Shown here one piece after another: positions 23,534 through 35,929 of a stretch of DNA of 64,000 nucleotides. The notes under the pieces are model-generated. The model saw only the letters and a program-made list of their open reading frames with translations. It had not been told where the DNA came from and made no database searches. Positions within the stretch are counted from its first letter, which is position 1. The number at the start of each line of letters is the position of its first letter. The stretch comes from Sinohyriopsis cumingii (taxonomy: Eukaryota > Mollusca > Bivalvia > Unionida > Unionidae), in contig CM068842.1 in the NCBI GenBank assembly GCA_028554795.2, positions 47,699,574-47,763,573 on the forward strand, read 5' to 3'. The position numbers and the translations under genes are program-made.

Positions 23534-24212
23534 CTGTAGGAAAAAAAAAAGATGGCTGTAAAATATGATTTGTGGATACAGTGCAACAACAAGTGACAAA
23601 TATGGGATAGATAGTTCATCAAATTCAACCACATTTAACAGAGTGATGATATTACTATTATTTTTGTACATAAATAAAGAATGGAGGTAGATCAATAATC
23701 TCCCCCCACCCAATTCCAAGTGAGTCTCTCTGCTTGATTGTGATGGTTTTAACCAATCTCTGCATATTGTAGGATACTGCTAGATTAAAAAAAGAATGAG
23801 CAAAGAGTATTTTCATTCCAACTTACAGATGAATTCAAATACCTCTTTCTAGTTGCTTGCCGGCTGACCAGATGTATGAATTTTTACACATCACATGGGT
23901 TTTTCATAATTGTAGTAGTTTCAGATATGCAGATGATAATGCTTAAGCGCAGAATTTTTTTAATTCAAATTTGACAGTGTTAAACTGACCATTTCTGTTC
24001 AATTCCTGTTTCTATTGCTTCTTAAAGGTCAGATATGGAAGTTTCCATTTAAACTTTTAAAAAAATTTCCTTACCTGAAATTCCTATACATGTTATTATA
24101 AATTTATATGGCATTGTTTGCAAATAATTGTGTTTAAAGGTATGACACAAAAGCTGGTACAGTCAGTAATTTTGGACAGCAGATTTTGCAAATTTGTTTG
24201 GAGTACCATCTT

Positions 24213-24417
24213 TACTCATTTATAGGTAGACTTCAAGTACAAACAACACAGACCCAGATCTGTCATTGCATTATGCACTGGCAGATAAGGGTGTATGTTC
24301 TTTGTGCTATTGATTACTCTTAGCAAACTGTACAGACTCAGATCTGCTGGTACATTATGCAGTGGTAGATCTGGATCTGTGTAGTTGAACTCATCTTATA
24401 AGTGAGTATAGATGGTA
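24213..24417. mobile_element. Foldback element, copy 4
   Basis: The ends are tactcatttataggtagac and cttataagtgagtata. Both inner hairpins are recognisable (cacagacccagatctgtcat; tcagatctgctggtac with gtagatctggatctgtgtag). Confidence 0.85.
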
Positions 24418-24788
24418 ATTATACAGCAAAAGCAGATTTTGTTATTCTACACATAATGTTCTAAAAAGGCATAAAAAGTTTACACTTAGAAAATGTTCTC
24501 CATAACCGACTTTAAATTTATTTTTTTAAAATGATCATGATATCTGAAAATGGGTGGATGAATTTCATAAAATTAAAATTAAGATGATACAATTCTCACT
24601 AACTGTAGCTTGCCTCATTATAAAATGATTCTGGATATAATGCTGTACCACTATGGACCAAAATTAAACCAATATTTCACAATATGGTATGAAAGAAAAC
24701 AATATGAAGGTCAATGTTGTATCTTGATTTCATTTTTAAAACATTATCATTTCACAAATTTGGATTATTCCCACTCAAATGCAGTTTG

Positions 24789-25048
24789 ATATATAATGCT
24801 GTTCTCACAATAACATGGTTTGGTTTATAATGCTGTTCTCACCATAACATGGTTTAGTACATAATGCTGTTCTCAGTATAACATGGCCTGGTACATAATG
24901 CTTTTCTCACTATAACATGGTTTGGTACATAATACTGTTCTCACTATAACATGGCTTAGTACATAATGCTGTTCTCACTATAACATGGTCTGTACATAAG
25001 GCTGTTCTCACTGTAACATGGTCTAGTACATATTGCTGTTCTCACCAT
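24789..25048. repeat. 34-bp tandem repeat, about 8 copies
   Basis: The unit contains ctgttctcactataacatgg and tttggtacataatg. Intronic, between the exons at 25.55 and 23.53 kb. Confidence 0.92.
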
Positions 25049-25551
25049 AACAGGGTTCCATAATTACATAATATGGTAAGTGGTTATGGACTTTAACTAG
25101 TGCATTGTAACAAGGAAGATCTGATATTAGTTTTACAGATTTCTAATTTGGTTTCCTTGACATATGGGTTTTATTCCTAAAATAAGGAAAAAAGTAAGGA
25201 CTTTTTTCTAAATCAGTGTGGTGACCCAGTGGTTCAGTACCAAAGATGATGTTATGATTAAATTATGGAATGGCAAACATAAAGATTAATCATGATCTAT
25301 CAAAATATTCAAGGTATTTCTATTCAAAAGTGTCAAATATTACACTTAAATATTCAAATATAATGTGATCCTTTGACCAAAACTAATAAATGTTTGTAAT
25401 CAAATGACAATAAAAGAGTGGAGAAGTAAATGTATCATGGGAATTTGCCTGAAAATGCAGCTCCATGTCATTCAGATGCTTGGTGGCACTAATCTGGCAC
25501 ATTCTCCTAAAATTATTGGATATTTTGGAAAAAAGAATATAATTGTCATAC

Positions 25552-25677
25552 CTGTATAATTTCATTCTTGGCTTTCTCCATTTTCCGAAAAGCTGACTCC
25601 ACTTTTTTCAGCTGCTTAGTAGCCTCATCTTTCTCTGCCTGAAGCTGCTCCATCTGATTGGTCACATTTTCCATCTC
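25552..25677 (-). CDS. Coiled-coil exon of 42 codons
   Basis: The acceptor is GATTGGTTGCAG|G at 25679-25678 and the donor is ATACAG|GTATGA at 25551-25550. Both ends are phase 0. The 42 residues correspond exactly to six heptads (EMENVTNQMEQLQAEKDEAT at the start), so skipping would shorten the rod without breaking heptad register. It joins directly to ETTKLYEEEKDK of the next exon. Confidence 0.92.
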
Positions 25678-25854
25678 CTGCAACCAATCAAAAACAAGAA
25701 AATCTTTACAAACAAAAAGCAATTTGATACATCTAAAACAGTTAATTCTTTGATGTGTATTCATTATATCACATTTAAATTGCTCAACTCTGAGCAATGA
25801 AAATTATACATACCAGTACTGACAATTGGAATATTTTGTGTGGAAATGACTCAG

Positions 25855-26040
25855 ACTTCTGCAGCTGATGATATGTGAGTATACCATATTTTATAGGGCT
25901 GACCCAGCCTGCTACATCTAATGATATATGAGCAACCATATTTTGTGGGAATGACCCAGACATCTGCAGCTAATAATATGTGAGTATACCATATTTTGGG
26001 TGAGTAGCCCAGACTTCTGCAGCAAATGATATGTGACCAT
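25855..26040. repeat. About 58-bp tandem repeat, 3 copies
   Basis: The unit contains atgatatgtgagtataccat, attttgtggg and gacccagacttctgcagc. The copies are diverged. Confidence 0.8.
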
Positions 26041-26361
26041 ACCATAATGAGATGGGTCAAAAAGGACAGTGAAAACAACAAAAGAGACCATTATTAAACA
26101 GGAAGTGTTCAAGGATCTACATAACCTTTAAGGTTTCTAACACTGTTTGAGTCATTAAGACTTCATGATGATTAATGTCGAAGTCATTTCACACTTTATT
26201 TGGCTGATGAGGTTTAGGTGGTTGGAAAACAATACCATATCAAATATGCATCCTTGCTCTTCAATATCCAAAATTTAATTTAACTATTTTCTAGTCGACA
26301 GTTTTGGGTCAAGCATGCACCAATTTCTAAAGTCTTTCATCATTATTTCTTCTGCAAGAAC

Positions 26362-26680
26362 ACATGGCAGGCCATGTTTGCCTAGGTTTTCCTCATCATG
26401 CTTGACTTGGCAGGCCATGTTTGCCTAGGTTTTCCTCATCATGCTTGACTTGGCAGGCCATGTTTGCCTAACTTTTCCTCATCATGCATGACTTGGCAGG
26501 CCATGTTTGCCTAGCTTTTCCTCATCATGCATGACTTGGCAGGCCATGTTTGCCTAGTTTTTCCTCATCAAGCTTGACTTGGCAGGCCATGTTTGCCTAG
26601 CTTTTCCTCATCATGCATGACTTGGCAGGCCATGTTTGCCTAGCTTGTCCTCGTCATGTTTGAGTTGGCATGTCATTTTT
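26362..26680. repeat. 43-bp tandem repeat, about 7 copies
   Basis: The unit contains gacttggcaggccatgtttg and cctagcttttcctcatcatg. The copies are very similar, which suggests recent expansion. Confidence 0.95.
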
Positions 26681-26949
26681 TTGCAACTCACTCATGGACT
26701 TGATAAATGATATGTTTAACATTTTTAAGTTGATTCTGTGTGAATCCTAGGCAGTATTAAGTCTATATAATAATAAGTTAAATGACTTCTATATTTTTGC
26801 TTCAAACCTGATGAGAGAAATATTTAAATTGTTCAAGAAGTTTCTATTTATTGGCAGATGAATAACAGACCTTTTACAATAATCTAATTTAAAGAAGCAT
26901 ACCATAAATGGTCTACTTATATGCCCACTTCATGTTTAATATTCCTCAA

Positions 26950-27480
26950 TGGAGATAAATGAATATTATTGGCAGTGACCTTGATCTTTGACCATAAAAT
27001 TATTAATCTTTTTTCTTATCCCAAGTGCAAGCTATCTGCATAGCTTGGTAAAGGATGTCATGCAGAACTAACAGTAATTATTATGTCGGAACCATGTTTA
27101 TTCTGTCAGTGACATTGACCATTGACTGCAAAATTGTTAGGGTTTTTTCCTTTATTAACCCATGTGCAAGCCAAATACAAACTTTGGTGAACATAGATGA
27201 CAGAAAACTATAGTTATTGTGCAGAAACCATTTTTTTCTTCTTTGAATTAGTTTGACCTTGAACAATTGAGCCTGAAATACTACAAGTACAAACTATCCA
27301 CAGTGGTTGGTAGGTGAACATGGTGGAAAACTCAAGCTATTGTGCTTTTCTTCTTTCAATCATGATGACCTTGATCACTGAACTGAAACTAATAAGATTC
27401 TATGTGCATGCCATCCAAAATGTTTGGTAACTGTAGATAGTGGACAACTCAGATTATTGCGCAGAAACAAAAATGTGCTT
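26950..27480. repeat. Diverged GTGACCTTGACC repeat, second copy
   Basis: The same theme as at 1430-2240: ggcagtgaccttgatctttg, ccaagtgcaagctatctgc and attgtgcagaaaccat, repeated at about 140-bp intervals. Its usual closing part (aataaactctgccttgtggt) occurs after the SINE at about 27880. Confidence 0.75.
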
Positions 27481-27486
27481 GTGTTT

Positions 27487-27528
27487 GTGTGTGTGTGAGA
27501 GAGAGAGAAAGAGAGAGAGAGAGAGACA
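27487..27528. repeat. (GT)n(GA)n microsatellite next to a SINE tail
   Basis: Short GT and GA tracts precede the tail of the SINE at 27540-27837. Confidence 0.95.
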
Positions 27529-27539
27529 TGGATTTTCAA

Positions 27540-27837
27540 CATAGCTTTAACAATTTTTCAGTCATATCACTATGATGTCTGCAGTGTGGCAGTTTATAAT
27601 GATATCTATCAATGGGTCATTATGCCATAGACATGTAGCATCATGTCCCACCCAGTCATATTATACTGAAAAAGGAGGCTGACCAGTCCTAACAATAACC
27701 TCTTAATGCTAAGCACCAAGCGAGGCAGCCGCTAGTACCATTTTTATAAGTCTTTGGTATGACACGGCTGGTGTTTGAAACCACAACCTCCCACATCCAG
27801 GCAGATGCTCTAACCACTTAGGCCACCAGAGCGGTCA
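27540..27837 (-). mobile_element. tRNA-derived SINE (family B)
   Basis: On the minus strand it starts with gctctggtggcctaagtggt (A-box-like tggcctaagtgg) and a B-box-like ggtttcaaacacc. The body continues accaaagacttataaaaatg and catgatgctacatgtctatg, and it ends aaagctatgttgaaaatcc. The intact head makes this a near-full copy. Related sequences are at 16745, 32150 and 45790. Confidence 0.88.
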
Positions 27838-28540
27838 CAAATACTAGTAACAGACAGATGGACTGACACAATCATAACATAATAAACTCTGCCTTGTGGT
27901 GGACATAGAAATATTGGATTTGTTTTATTACAAATTCCATTGGACACTTCATGGCTACATCTTCAATTATTCTTGTGTCATGTAATGAACCTACCCTGTT
28001 GTATACGATGAAGTAATATTTCACTAGTTAAATATCACAGATATTAAACTGGATAAAGCAATATAATTTCATGGACATGGTATAATGAAACACAGATTTA
28101 TAGTACTGTACTTCCAATCTTCTTGGCAGTTTGTTTATTTTTGCACCAAGGGCTGAATGAACACTCATTAAAATATGAAAGGCGAGTCCACATGTTGCAT
28201 CACCGTGGTTGGTACAAATGATGCATGTCTCTATTCCCATAAAGTTACCGATTGTGAATTCAGCCCTTACACCAGGACTATGTATTATGAAGATTAATTT
28301 TTGAGTATAAAAAACCTAAAAGTTCACAACACTGACTAAACTTGAATCTTCTTGTGACTTTGTGACTTCATATTTAACACAATGTTTAAACAATCACCAA
28401 TCACACCACTTTCAAACAAATATTCAAACAAACACCCTCATGGGGTGGGAAGGCAGTGATTTTGGGACCATGTGATGACTTTTTAGTGGAAACTTGTCCA
28501 AATCAATAGACTAAAGTGATACTAATCAACCCGTATGATC

Positions 28541-29395
28541 TAATAAGACTCCCTTCTCTGAATTCTGATAATCTAAAGAGACTCCCTTCTCTTCATCTCA
28601 GACCATCTAATAAGACTGCCTTCTCTCAATTCAGGTGGCCGAGTGGTCTAAAGCGTTCGCCGTTACGGATCACTGCCATCTCACCTCTGTCTGCGCCGGT
28701 TCGAGTCTCAGATTCAGCCAATGTAGATATGTGAGAAAGCATGCCAGTAGCTTCTCGTGGGTTGGTGGTTCTTTCCGGGGTTTTCCCGGGTTCTTCCTCC
28801 ACCATTAATACTGGCCGCCATATATGGCCTATCGTGTGCTGAAAAATGGCGTTAAACCCCACAACAACCAACCAACTCTCAATTCAGATCATCGAAAGAG
28901 ACTCCCTTCTCTTCATCTCAGACCATCTAATAAGACTTCCTTCTCTCAATTCAGATCATCGAAAGAGACTCCCTTCTCTTCATCTCAGACCATCTAATAA
29001 GACTGCCTTCTCTCAATTCAGATCATCGAAAGAGACTCCCTTCTCTTCATCTCAGACCATCTAATAAGACTGCCTTCTCTCAATTCAGATCATCGAAAGA
29101 GACTCCCTTCTCTTCATCTCAGACCATCTAAAAGGACTTCCTTCTCTCAATTGAGATCATCGAAAGAGACTCCCTTCTCTTCATCTCAGACCATCTAATA
29201 AGACTGCCTTCTCTCAATTCAGATCATCTAAAGAGACTCCCTTCTCTTCATCTCAGACCATCTAATAAGACTGCCTTCTCTCAATTCAGATCATCGAAAG
29301 AGACTCCCTTCTCTTCATCTCAGACCATCTAATAAGACTGCCTTCTCTCAATTCAGATCATCTAAAGAGACTTCCTTCTCTTTATCTAGCTCATC
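28541..29395. repeat. 67-bp tandem repeat split by a SINE
   Basis: About ten units with caattcagatcatcgaaaga, gactcccttctcttcatctc and agaccatctaataagactg. A SINE sits inside the array at 28635-28875, flanked by a 12-bp target-site duplication taken from the unit. Confidence 0.95.
28635..28875 (+). mobile_element. tRNA-derived SINE (family A) inserted into the 67-bp array
   Basis: Best-preserved copy: A box region gtggccgagtggtctaaagc and B box ggttcgagtctc, then the conserved body and a CAAC-rich tail. The target-site duplication ctctcaattcag occurs at 28623-28634 and 28876-28887. Confidence 0.93.
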
Positions 29396-30334
29396 ATCAG
29401 AATCAAATAAGAAAATAGGGTGATACTAAAGTCTACAGTGAGAATCAGGACCAGTAAAAGCATATGCAAATTTTAATCTCTGTGTCTCTTAGAAGAAAAA
29501 CAATGTAACAAGCATGATACATTTTAAATTAACACTCTAGACAGGCAGATATAAAGTGATTAAAAATCAGTGCAACAAGCATGATAAATTTTAGATCTAA
29601 CTCAATAGACTGATACAAATGAAATTCTTTTCATATGTCCCATTAGAAATTTGCATTGTAAAATGGATTCTGATTCCAAAGAAGACATCAACAGCAAGTA
29701 ATAATGGTGTCATACTGACTGGCATACAAGAGAAGCATCCTCAATTATTTCTACATAAAACTGGAAAAACGTTTGACTCCTTTATGTCTGGCCAAACTCA
29801 ATTTCACTCGCAAATTCCATAAAGACATTTAATTTCTTTTTCATTTTGCTGTGAATCAAATGGTGGATAGCAATTGATCACTTCTCACTGAATCTTTGAT
29901 CACCTTTCACTGAATCTGGAAAAAGTGTACATCACATATAGACCCTGTCAAATAATATTATTTAAATTTGCACATTATAAATTGCAAAGAATGTGAAATT
30001 AATATAAATAACAAAAGCATAATTTCCCTGAAAAAGAAAACAAATATCTGCTAAATAATTGCCCATCTATGGGGCCACTGACACCATATCCCTGGATCCT
30101 AGTCTGAACCCTTCTGTGAATTCATTTATTTTTTGTATAATTATTTTTGTCATTTTGCAGAATAATACTGTTTCATTGGAATTTCTATTTGTGATATCCC
30201 ATGACAGATACTGCAAAGATATTTTACATTGTGTATTTATATAAACTGGTACTCAGTAAAGGTAACTCTAAATATCCAATTTAAAAGACACTGTTGTAAA
30301 ATTTAAATGTCCACATCAGATATTAATTCCTGAC

Positions 30335-30499
30335 CTCTTGCAGCTCCTCCATCTTGGTTCTGGCATGTTTTTGTTCCTGGAACAGTTCCTGTTTGGATGT
30401 CTCCAGCTGTCGGATCAGCTCATCTCGTTCCAGCTGTAGCGCATCCAGATTCCGCAGCCGATTCTTCATGCTCTTATTCTCCTCAACTATCTGCATAGC
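30335..30499 (-). CDS. Coiled-coil exon (AMQIVEENKSMKNRL...)
   Basis: The exon has 55 codons, phase 0 at both ends. The acceptor is ATTCTCACTAG|G at 30501-30500 and the donor is CAAGAG|GTCAGG at 30334-30333. The peptide has a clean heptad pattern (LRNLDALQLERDELIRQLE) and ends KMEELQE. The exon is GC-richer than its surroundings, as expected for conserved coding sequence. It is short enough to be missed by simple ORF searches. Confidence 0.9.
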
Positions 30500-30799
30500 C
30501 TAGTGAGAATTAAAAAAACTTTAGTTGAAATTTTGAAGAATAAAAAAAAACTTATTTTCTCAGTGAATTTGATTGATGATGCCTTAAGTTTTATTTGTTT
30601 AACAAGGCTTGCTTCTTGTGTCTAGGTAAAAATTTTTTACTGAATCTGTTGGGAGTTGGTATGCAATGGAATGGCATTTCATCCATGTAGTCTTGTACTG
30701 TTTTTTCCCCACCACATGAGACCTATGATACATCTTATTTGATTATTGGCTTTCCCATGCATAATGCTGTCTGAAAACTAAGAGTTGGAGTGGTCCCCA

Positions 30800-30990
30800 T
30801 TACAGTACACAGTATGGTTTCCCAAAACGTCTAATGAAACCAGGTCTCTGTTACAGTACACAGTATGGTTTTGAGAAACATCTAATAAAACCAGGTCCAC
30901 ATTACAGTAAGGTTTCCCAAAACATCTAATGAAGCCAAGTCCTTGTTAGAGTACAGAGAATGGTTTCCCAAAACATAAGCCATTTCCCCA
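30800..30990. repeat. About 54-bp tandem repeat, 4 copies
   Basis: The unit contains cattacagtacacagtatgg, tttcccaaaac and atctaatgaaaccaggtc. Copies vary in length. Confidence 0.82.
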
Positions 30991-31204
30991 TTACAGTACA
31001 CAGTAGACCTTAGTCTAAGTCAGAATCTAAGTAGGTTCAATTACACAACCATATGGACTTGTTTTATTGTTGACATTGTATACTACCATTACTGTTCTTG
31101 AAATAAGCACATGAGTTGCATTTCAGTGTGAAAATTGTGCAATAGTTTCTGCTTTATTTTAAATAACAATGATTGTCATGTGGAACTTAACTGTGTGTTG
31201 CCCA

Positions 31205-32860
31205 GCATCCTCTGATTATGATACTGGCAAGTTACATTGATTTATGACTTACAAGTTGGCCACCATAACCATGAAATTGGTACATAAGATTACTGGAAGT
31301 CTGAGGGCACATGCTTTTTTAAGACCAACTAGATACCATAAGACTTCTTTAAGTGGAAACCTAATGTTGATATGACCATCATTTACAGAAGAGTAATGTT
31401 ATTACATCTTCATGACTATTGATGGTCAACCATATTGGTAGTCAGATGGGCACTATTTTATTTTGAGATCATAAGAAGTCTTCCAGTGAAAACTATATGT
31501 CAATATGACCATCTGCTCAGCAGGAATGTAGGTAAGAGATTTGTGAGACAGTCATTATAGTGGCCATATTGGATATCAGAGCAGCACCATTTTCAAGTAA
31601 GACCAACTAGTCATCAGCATCAGAATTTAGTGAAAACCCCATGTTGATATAATCATCTGCTGATGAGGAACAGTGATGATTTTCAAGATGGCCACTGTGG
31701 AGGCCATATTGGATGCCATGTGAGCATCATTTTTATTCAGAACCAACTAGGCATCATAACAAGTCTTGTTATGAAAAAGGATATAAATTTGACCATCATT
31801 TATAAATAGCAATAACAATATTTCCAAGATTGCTAACATAGTGCAATATTGGATGTCAGATGGGTACCATTTTCATTAAGACCAACAAGATCTCATAAAA
31901 AGTCTTTTGATAAAAAACCCATGTTAATATGCCTATCAATTCAGGTGGAGTAGTAATAACAAGAATTTCAAGATGATCACTGTGGTGGGTTAATTCAACA
32001 ACAGATCTAGGACCAACTACATAGAATAAGGAGACTTTACATGAAAACCCATGCCAATATGACCATTTGACCAGGGCAGTAGCAATAACAAGAGTTACAA
32101 GTTGGTCAATGTGGCAGTCACAATGGATGTCAGACTTCCACCATGTAAATATCAGTCATATCTTGACAATGCAGTGTGGCAGTTTATAGTTATGTCTAGC
32201 ACTTAGGCAACATGCTGCAGACATGTAGCATGATGTTTCACCCAGTCACATTATCCTAACACCTGGCCAACCAGTCCTAATACTAACCTCTTAATGCTGA
32301 GCACCTAGCAAGGCAGCAGTTAGTACCATTTTAAAAGTCTTTGGTATGATTTGGCCAGTGCTCTAACCCATGACCTCCTTCATCCAAGGTGAAATGTTCT
32401 AACCACTAGGCCACTGGAGCAGTAGTCTTTTAGTGAAAACTGCATGTTGATATGACTAGTCACTTAGTAGGAGTAGAGATAAAAAGATTCTAAAATTGGC
32501 AACATAGTGGCCATACTGGTATCATATTGGTACCATTTTAATTTGGGACCAACTGGACATCATAAGAAGTACATCAGTGAAAACCCCAAGTCAACACTCA
32601 GAAGGAATAGCATTAAGGTCATGCTGGATGTCATATTGATATATTTCATTCTGTACCAACCAGACATCATAACTATCAGTATCACCATCAGTTCAGAAGA
32701 AGCAGTGATAACATTTTCAAGATGGCCACAGTGGCAGCCTTATGGGACATCAGATCAGCTAACAAGAATTTAAAGCTGACTATCATGGTGGTCATATATC
32801 ATGGTGGTCATACATCATGGTGGTCATATTGGATATCCAGCTAGTATCTTTATCATTTAG
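31205..32860. repeat. Diverged ~140-bp repeat array (gatggccac...atattggat) split by a SINE
   Basis: Recurring blocks of gatggccactgtgg, ccatattggatgtcagatg, accaactagacatcataa, gaagtctt and gaaaaccccatgttgatat are spaced about 140 bp apart. A SINE interrupts at about 32150-32424. The copies are old and diverged. Intron between the exons at 34.38 and 30.50 kb. Confidence 0.85.
32150..32424 (-). mobile_element. tRNA-derived SINE (family B), diverged
   Basis: Same body as the 27540 copy (gcagtgtggcagtttatagt, acatgtagcatgatg, ctcttaatgctgagcacc) and a head ending with ctaaccactaggccactgga. Inserted into the ~140-bp repeat array. Confidence 0.87.
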
Positions 32861-33104
32861 GATGAAGAAGACCTAGATATGAATGTGTGTGTGTGTGTGC
32901 GTGTAAAGTTTCAAAGCAATCCTTCAGGTACGTTATGAAAAGTAGTGACAACAAACTTGTGCTAATGAATGGACAGCAGTAAACAGACATAGGACAGGTG
33001 GATATTGTTATGTATACCTATATTATGCATATTATTTTCATAAAAAATGTTTTTGTAAGAGTCATTCAGTTAATGACATTTTTACTACTAATATCCTATG
33101 CTCA

Positions 33105-33150
33105 TAATAATAATAATTATAATAATAATAATAATAATAATATTAATAAT
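33105..33150. repeat. (ATA)n microsatellite
   Basis: Imperfect run of aataat units inside an intron. Confidence 0.93.
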
Positions 33151-34380
33151 GCTTCATTTATAGAGGGTGACTCATTAGTCAAGGACTATTCTCCCTTGAG
33201 GCCCTATTAAGGAGAGTATAACAATGTACATTATATGAAGATAGCAATAATTAGTGTTTATTTTAACATATTTAGTATTAAAATACTAAATACTAGTAGT
33301 AATGCTCATAGTTTGCACTTTAAAGATGAATCATGAATATAAGACATTATATATCTTAAACAGTCTGAAAGGCCAAGAATAAAATTGTAAATTGAATAAT
33401 TCATGGGTTTCAAGGTTGAGTAGTACTATATAATCCAGATAAACATCACATGATCTAATTTCAGTACATGAGGTCAGAAAGGTCAATCAAACCTAATTCT
33501 TGATTAGCTAGTGTAGTAGACCATATGACTCTGTTTACGAAAATGTGATTCTGAAATGCCAAGATGATTTACTCAAAGCCATGTACTGCATTCTCTCTAT
33601 TGCATATTAGCATTCCATATAATAGAAATAATACTTAGAAGTAGGAAATCTTGGTAGTACTATCAGTCTTGGAGGAGTTGAGTGGATTGATTCATTTAGT
33701 TATTTTAATCATTTATTGGAATTATAGTGCTCTAACATTCATTTAAAGACACTTTGGATATATAATAGATGTATGGATTTATTGTGAATCCAATTAAGGA
33801 CATTTGGGTTTATAGCTGTACAGAATTACTGTCAATTTATTTAAAGACTATTTGGGTTTATAGCTGTCATGAGATTTCCGTGAATTCATTTAAAGACATA
33901 CTGGGATTATAACAGTTATTCTTCTGTATTGTTGATACATCATTACAATACATACTGTCATTTTGAATACCTTTGGAACTCATTTGGATTACTTTAAACT
34001 TTTGGAATTGATAGAACATTTAGGACTAATGGAATTCATTCACCATACAATAATTTATTGTTAGTTCTTTCTCATTGTATTTTAGGGATTTATATTATAT
34101 TTTTCAATTTTCCAAATCCAGACACATGGATATAGAATGAATGGACAGCAGTCAGTCGACATAGGATGGGTGGATAATGTATACTGGACAATAGGCCATT
34201 GCATAAGTTCCTTTAGTCTCTGACCAGTTGGCCTAAAATGCAAGAAAATGAAAAATGGTAATTTCATGTAAAGCTGTTAGCCATTACCAAAATAGAAATT
34301 AAAGAACTGCATTATAACTATTTTCTATGTTATATTGAATTGCTTTCTACCAATGAGACAAATGCTTGAGATAAATTCAC

Positions 34381-34552
34381 CTCTTCCTTTGTGAATCCAA
34401 AAGAATTAAACTGTTTCATTTCTTCCTCTCTGAGGTGTGCCTGCGCCTCATATTCTTTGAGCAGTCTGCGCTTTTTATTGGCATCTTCTGCTAGTCTGTC
34501 AACCTCTTTCTTGGTATTTTCTTTCTTGTATTCAATCAGCATCAACTGTGAT
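34381..34552 (-). CDS. Coiled-coil exon (SQLMLIEYKKENTKKEV...)
   Basis: The acceptor is AATAATGTACAG|A at 34554-34553, with a poor pyrimidine tract. The donor is GAAGAG|GTGAAT at 34380-34379. One base completes the split Arg codon, then 57 codons follow. The Lys/Glu-rich helix includes DRLAEDANKKRRLLKEYEAQ and ends in a short less helical patch, QFNSFGFTKEE, which could be a hinge in the rod. Confidence 0.86.
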
Positions 34553-34689
34553 CTGTACATTATTGAGAAAAAGAAATCATGCAGAAGAGTATTTTTGAAG
34601 CATATTTATACTTAACCAACATTGAGGAAAAGCTGCTAGTGTATGCTGTACTATTCCAATACAAAATGTGGCATATAAGACAAACTATC

Positions 34690-34845
34690 GAGACAGTCAA
34701 ACCTGCCTGAAATGCCATGAATATAAGACATCATATATCTTAAACAGCCTGAAAGGCCATAAATATAAGATATTATACATCTTAAACAGCCTGAAAGGCC
34801 ATGAATATAAGACATTATATATCTTAAACAGCATCAGTTAAGGGT
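34690..34845. repeat. About 50-bp repeat, 3 copies, plus a distant copy
   Basis: The unit contains atgaatataagacattatat and atcttaaacagcctgaaagg. A single related copy lies at about 33330-33380. Confidence 0.85.
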
Positions 34846-35127
34846 TCTCCAAGTTGAAAGAAACCTGTTTTCAGCAGCTTCTTGTCTAATGAGGGCAGCT
34901 GATCTATTTTCTAGATATGACTGGTTAACAAAGGTTTGATTGAGTCTGTGATAAATCACACCTGGTATAAAAAAATGACTGAGACCTGTGACAACAGTGA
35001 ATCAATAGCCATCCAGAAATTTCATAATTTGAATGGAAGATTTCTAAAAACTTTAGCATGTATGTCTAATGATTCCTTGATACAGTGATTACTTTCTTTG
35101 TTCATGTTACAAATTCCTTTTTCTCAC

Positions 35128-35240
35128 CTGGCATCCTCTGCTTTGACCTGAAGCTCCTGTAACATTCTCTGGGTCTCCACAAGTGCACCTTTTGTCACCT
35201 CCAGTGCATTATGGGTTGTCTGAAGCTCAGTCTTTAGTTC
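35128..35240 (-). CDS. Coiled-coil exon (ELKTELQTTHNALEV...)
   Basis: The acceptor is TTTATAACAG|G at 35242-35241 and the donor is GATGCCAG|GTGAGA, near consensus. The exon holds 37 codons plus two bases. Leu and Val recur with heptad spacing between Glu, Lys and Gln residues, as expected for a parallel coiled coil. The split codon joins to the next exon as Arg. Confidence 0.9.
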
Positions 35241-35929
35241 CTGTTATAAACACATAATGAAGAGTTTCAAGAAAGATAAAAATGTTTGTGTACCAATGAA
35301 TATCATATACAGAATTTGTAAAACAATTGGTTTGTGACAGTGCAGAGTTTCCTGTATAAAAAAAATAACTGATGCATTAAACAAAAGACCCATGAGGGTC
35401 TGAGATTGCTTGATTCCCCTTGATAATGGGATTCTATCATAGGCCTTGATGATGGGATGCTCTCTTTCAAATTAAATTAAACTCTTTTCAGCAGTTTTTG
35501 AGAAGTCACTTAAAGTTTTTATTTGATTATGGATAAGCTTTATTATTTCAGACTTTAAAGGATTTGATGCCTGGATGCTTTTTGTTGAATTAGGTTAATT
35601 TACTTTCTTTTTTTGAGGATTTGTTTGAAGGTTTTTCTGTTGTAAGTAAAAATATTTGATGGCAGACTAAAATTATTTTATCAAATTTTAAAGGTCTTAT
35701 AGCCAGAATGCATTATGTATAATTTGGTAAAATTCTGTTCAACAGAACTTTAAAAAATATATTTTAATTAGATATTTTTTAATTTAGTAATGGTAGCCAT
35801 ACATGATAACAAATCAGCATTAACTGCACGAAACTGAATGGTCATGGTGCCTGAATGCTCTGTCAGATTTGGTCCATTCTGATTAGTGCTTTAAAAAAAA
35901 AACAGATTTTCTCTATACATGTATTTAAT

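Noticed and set aside
31205-32860. The ~140-bp repeat as an old coding exon array
   Set aside because: Stops occur in all frames and the units conserve nucleotide, not peptide, sequence.
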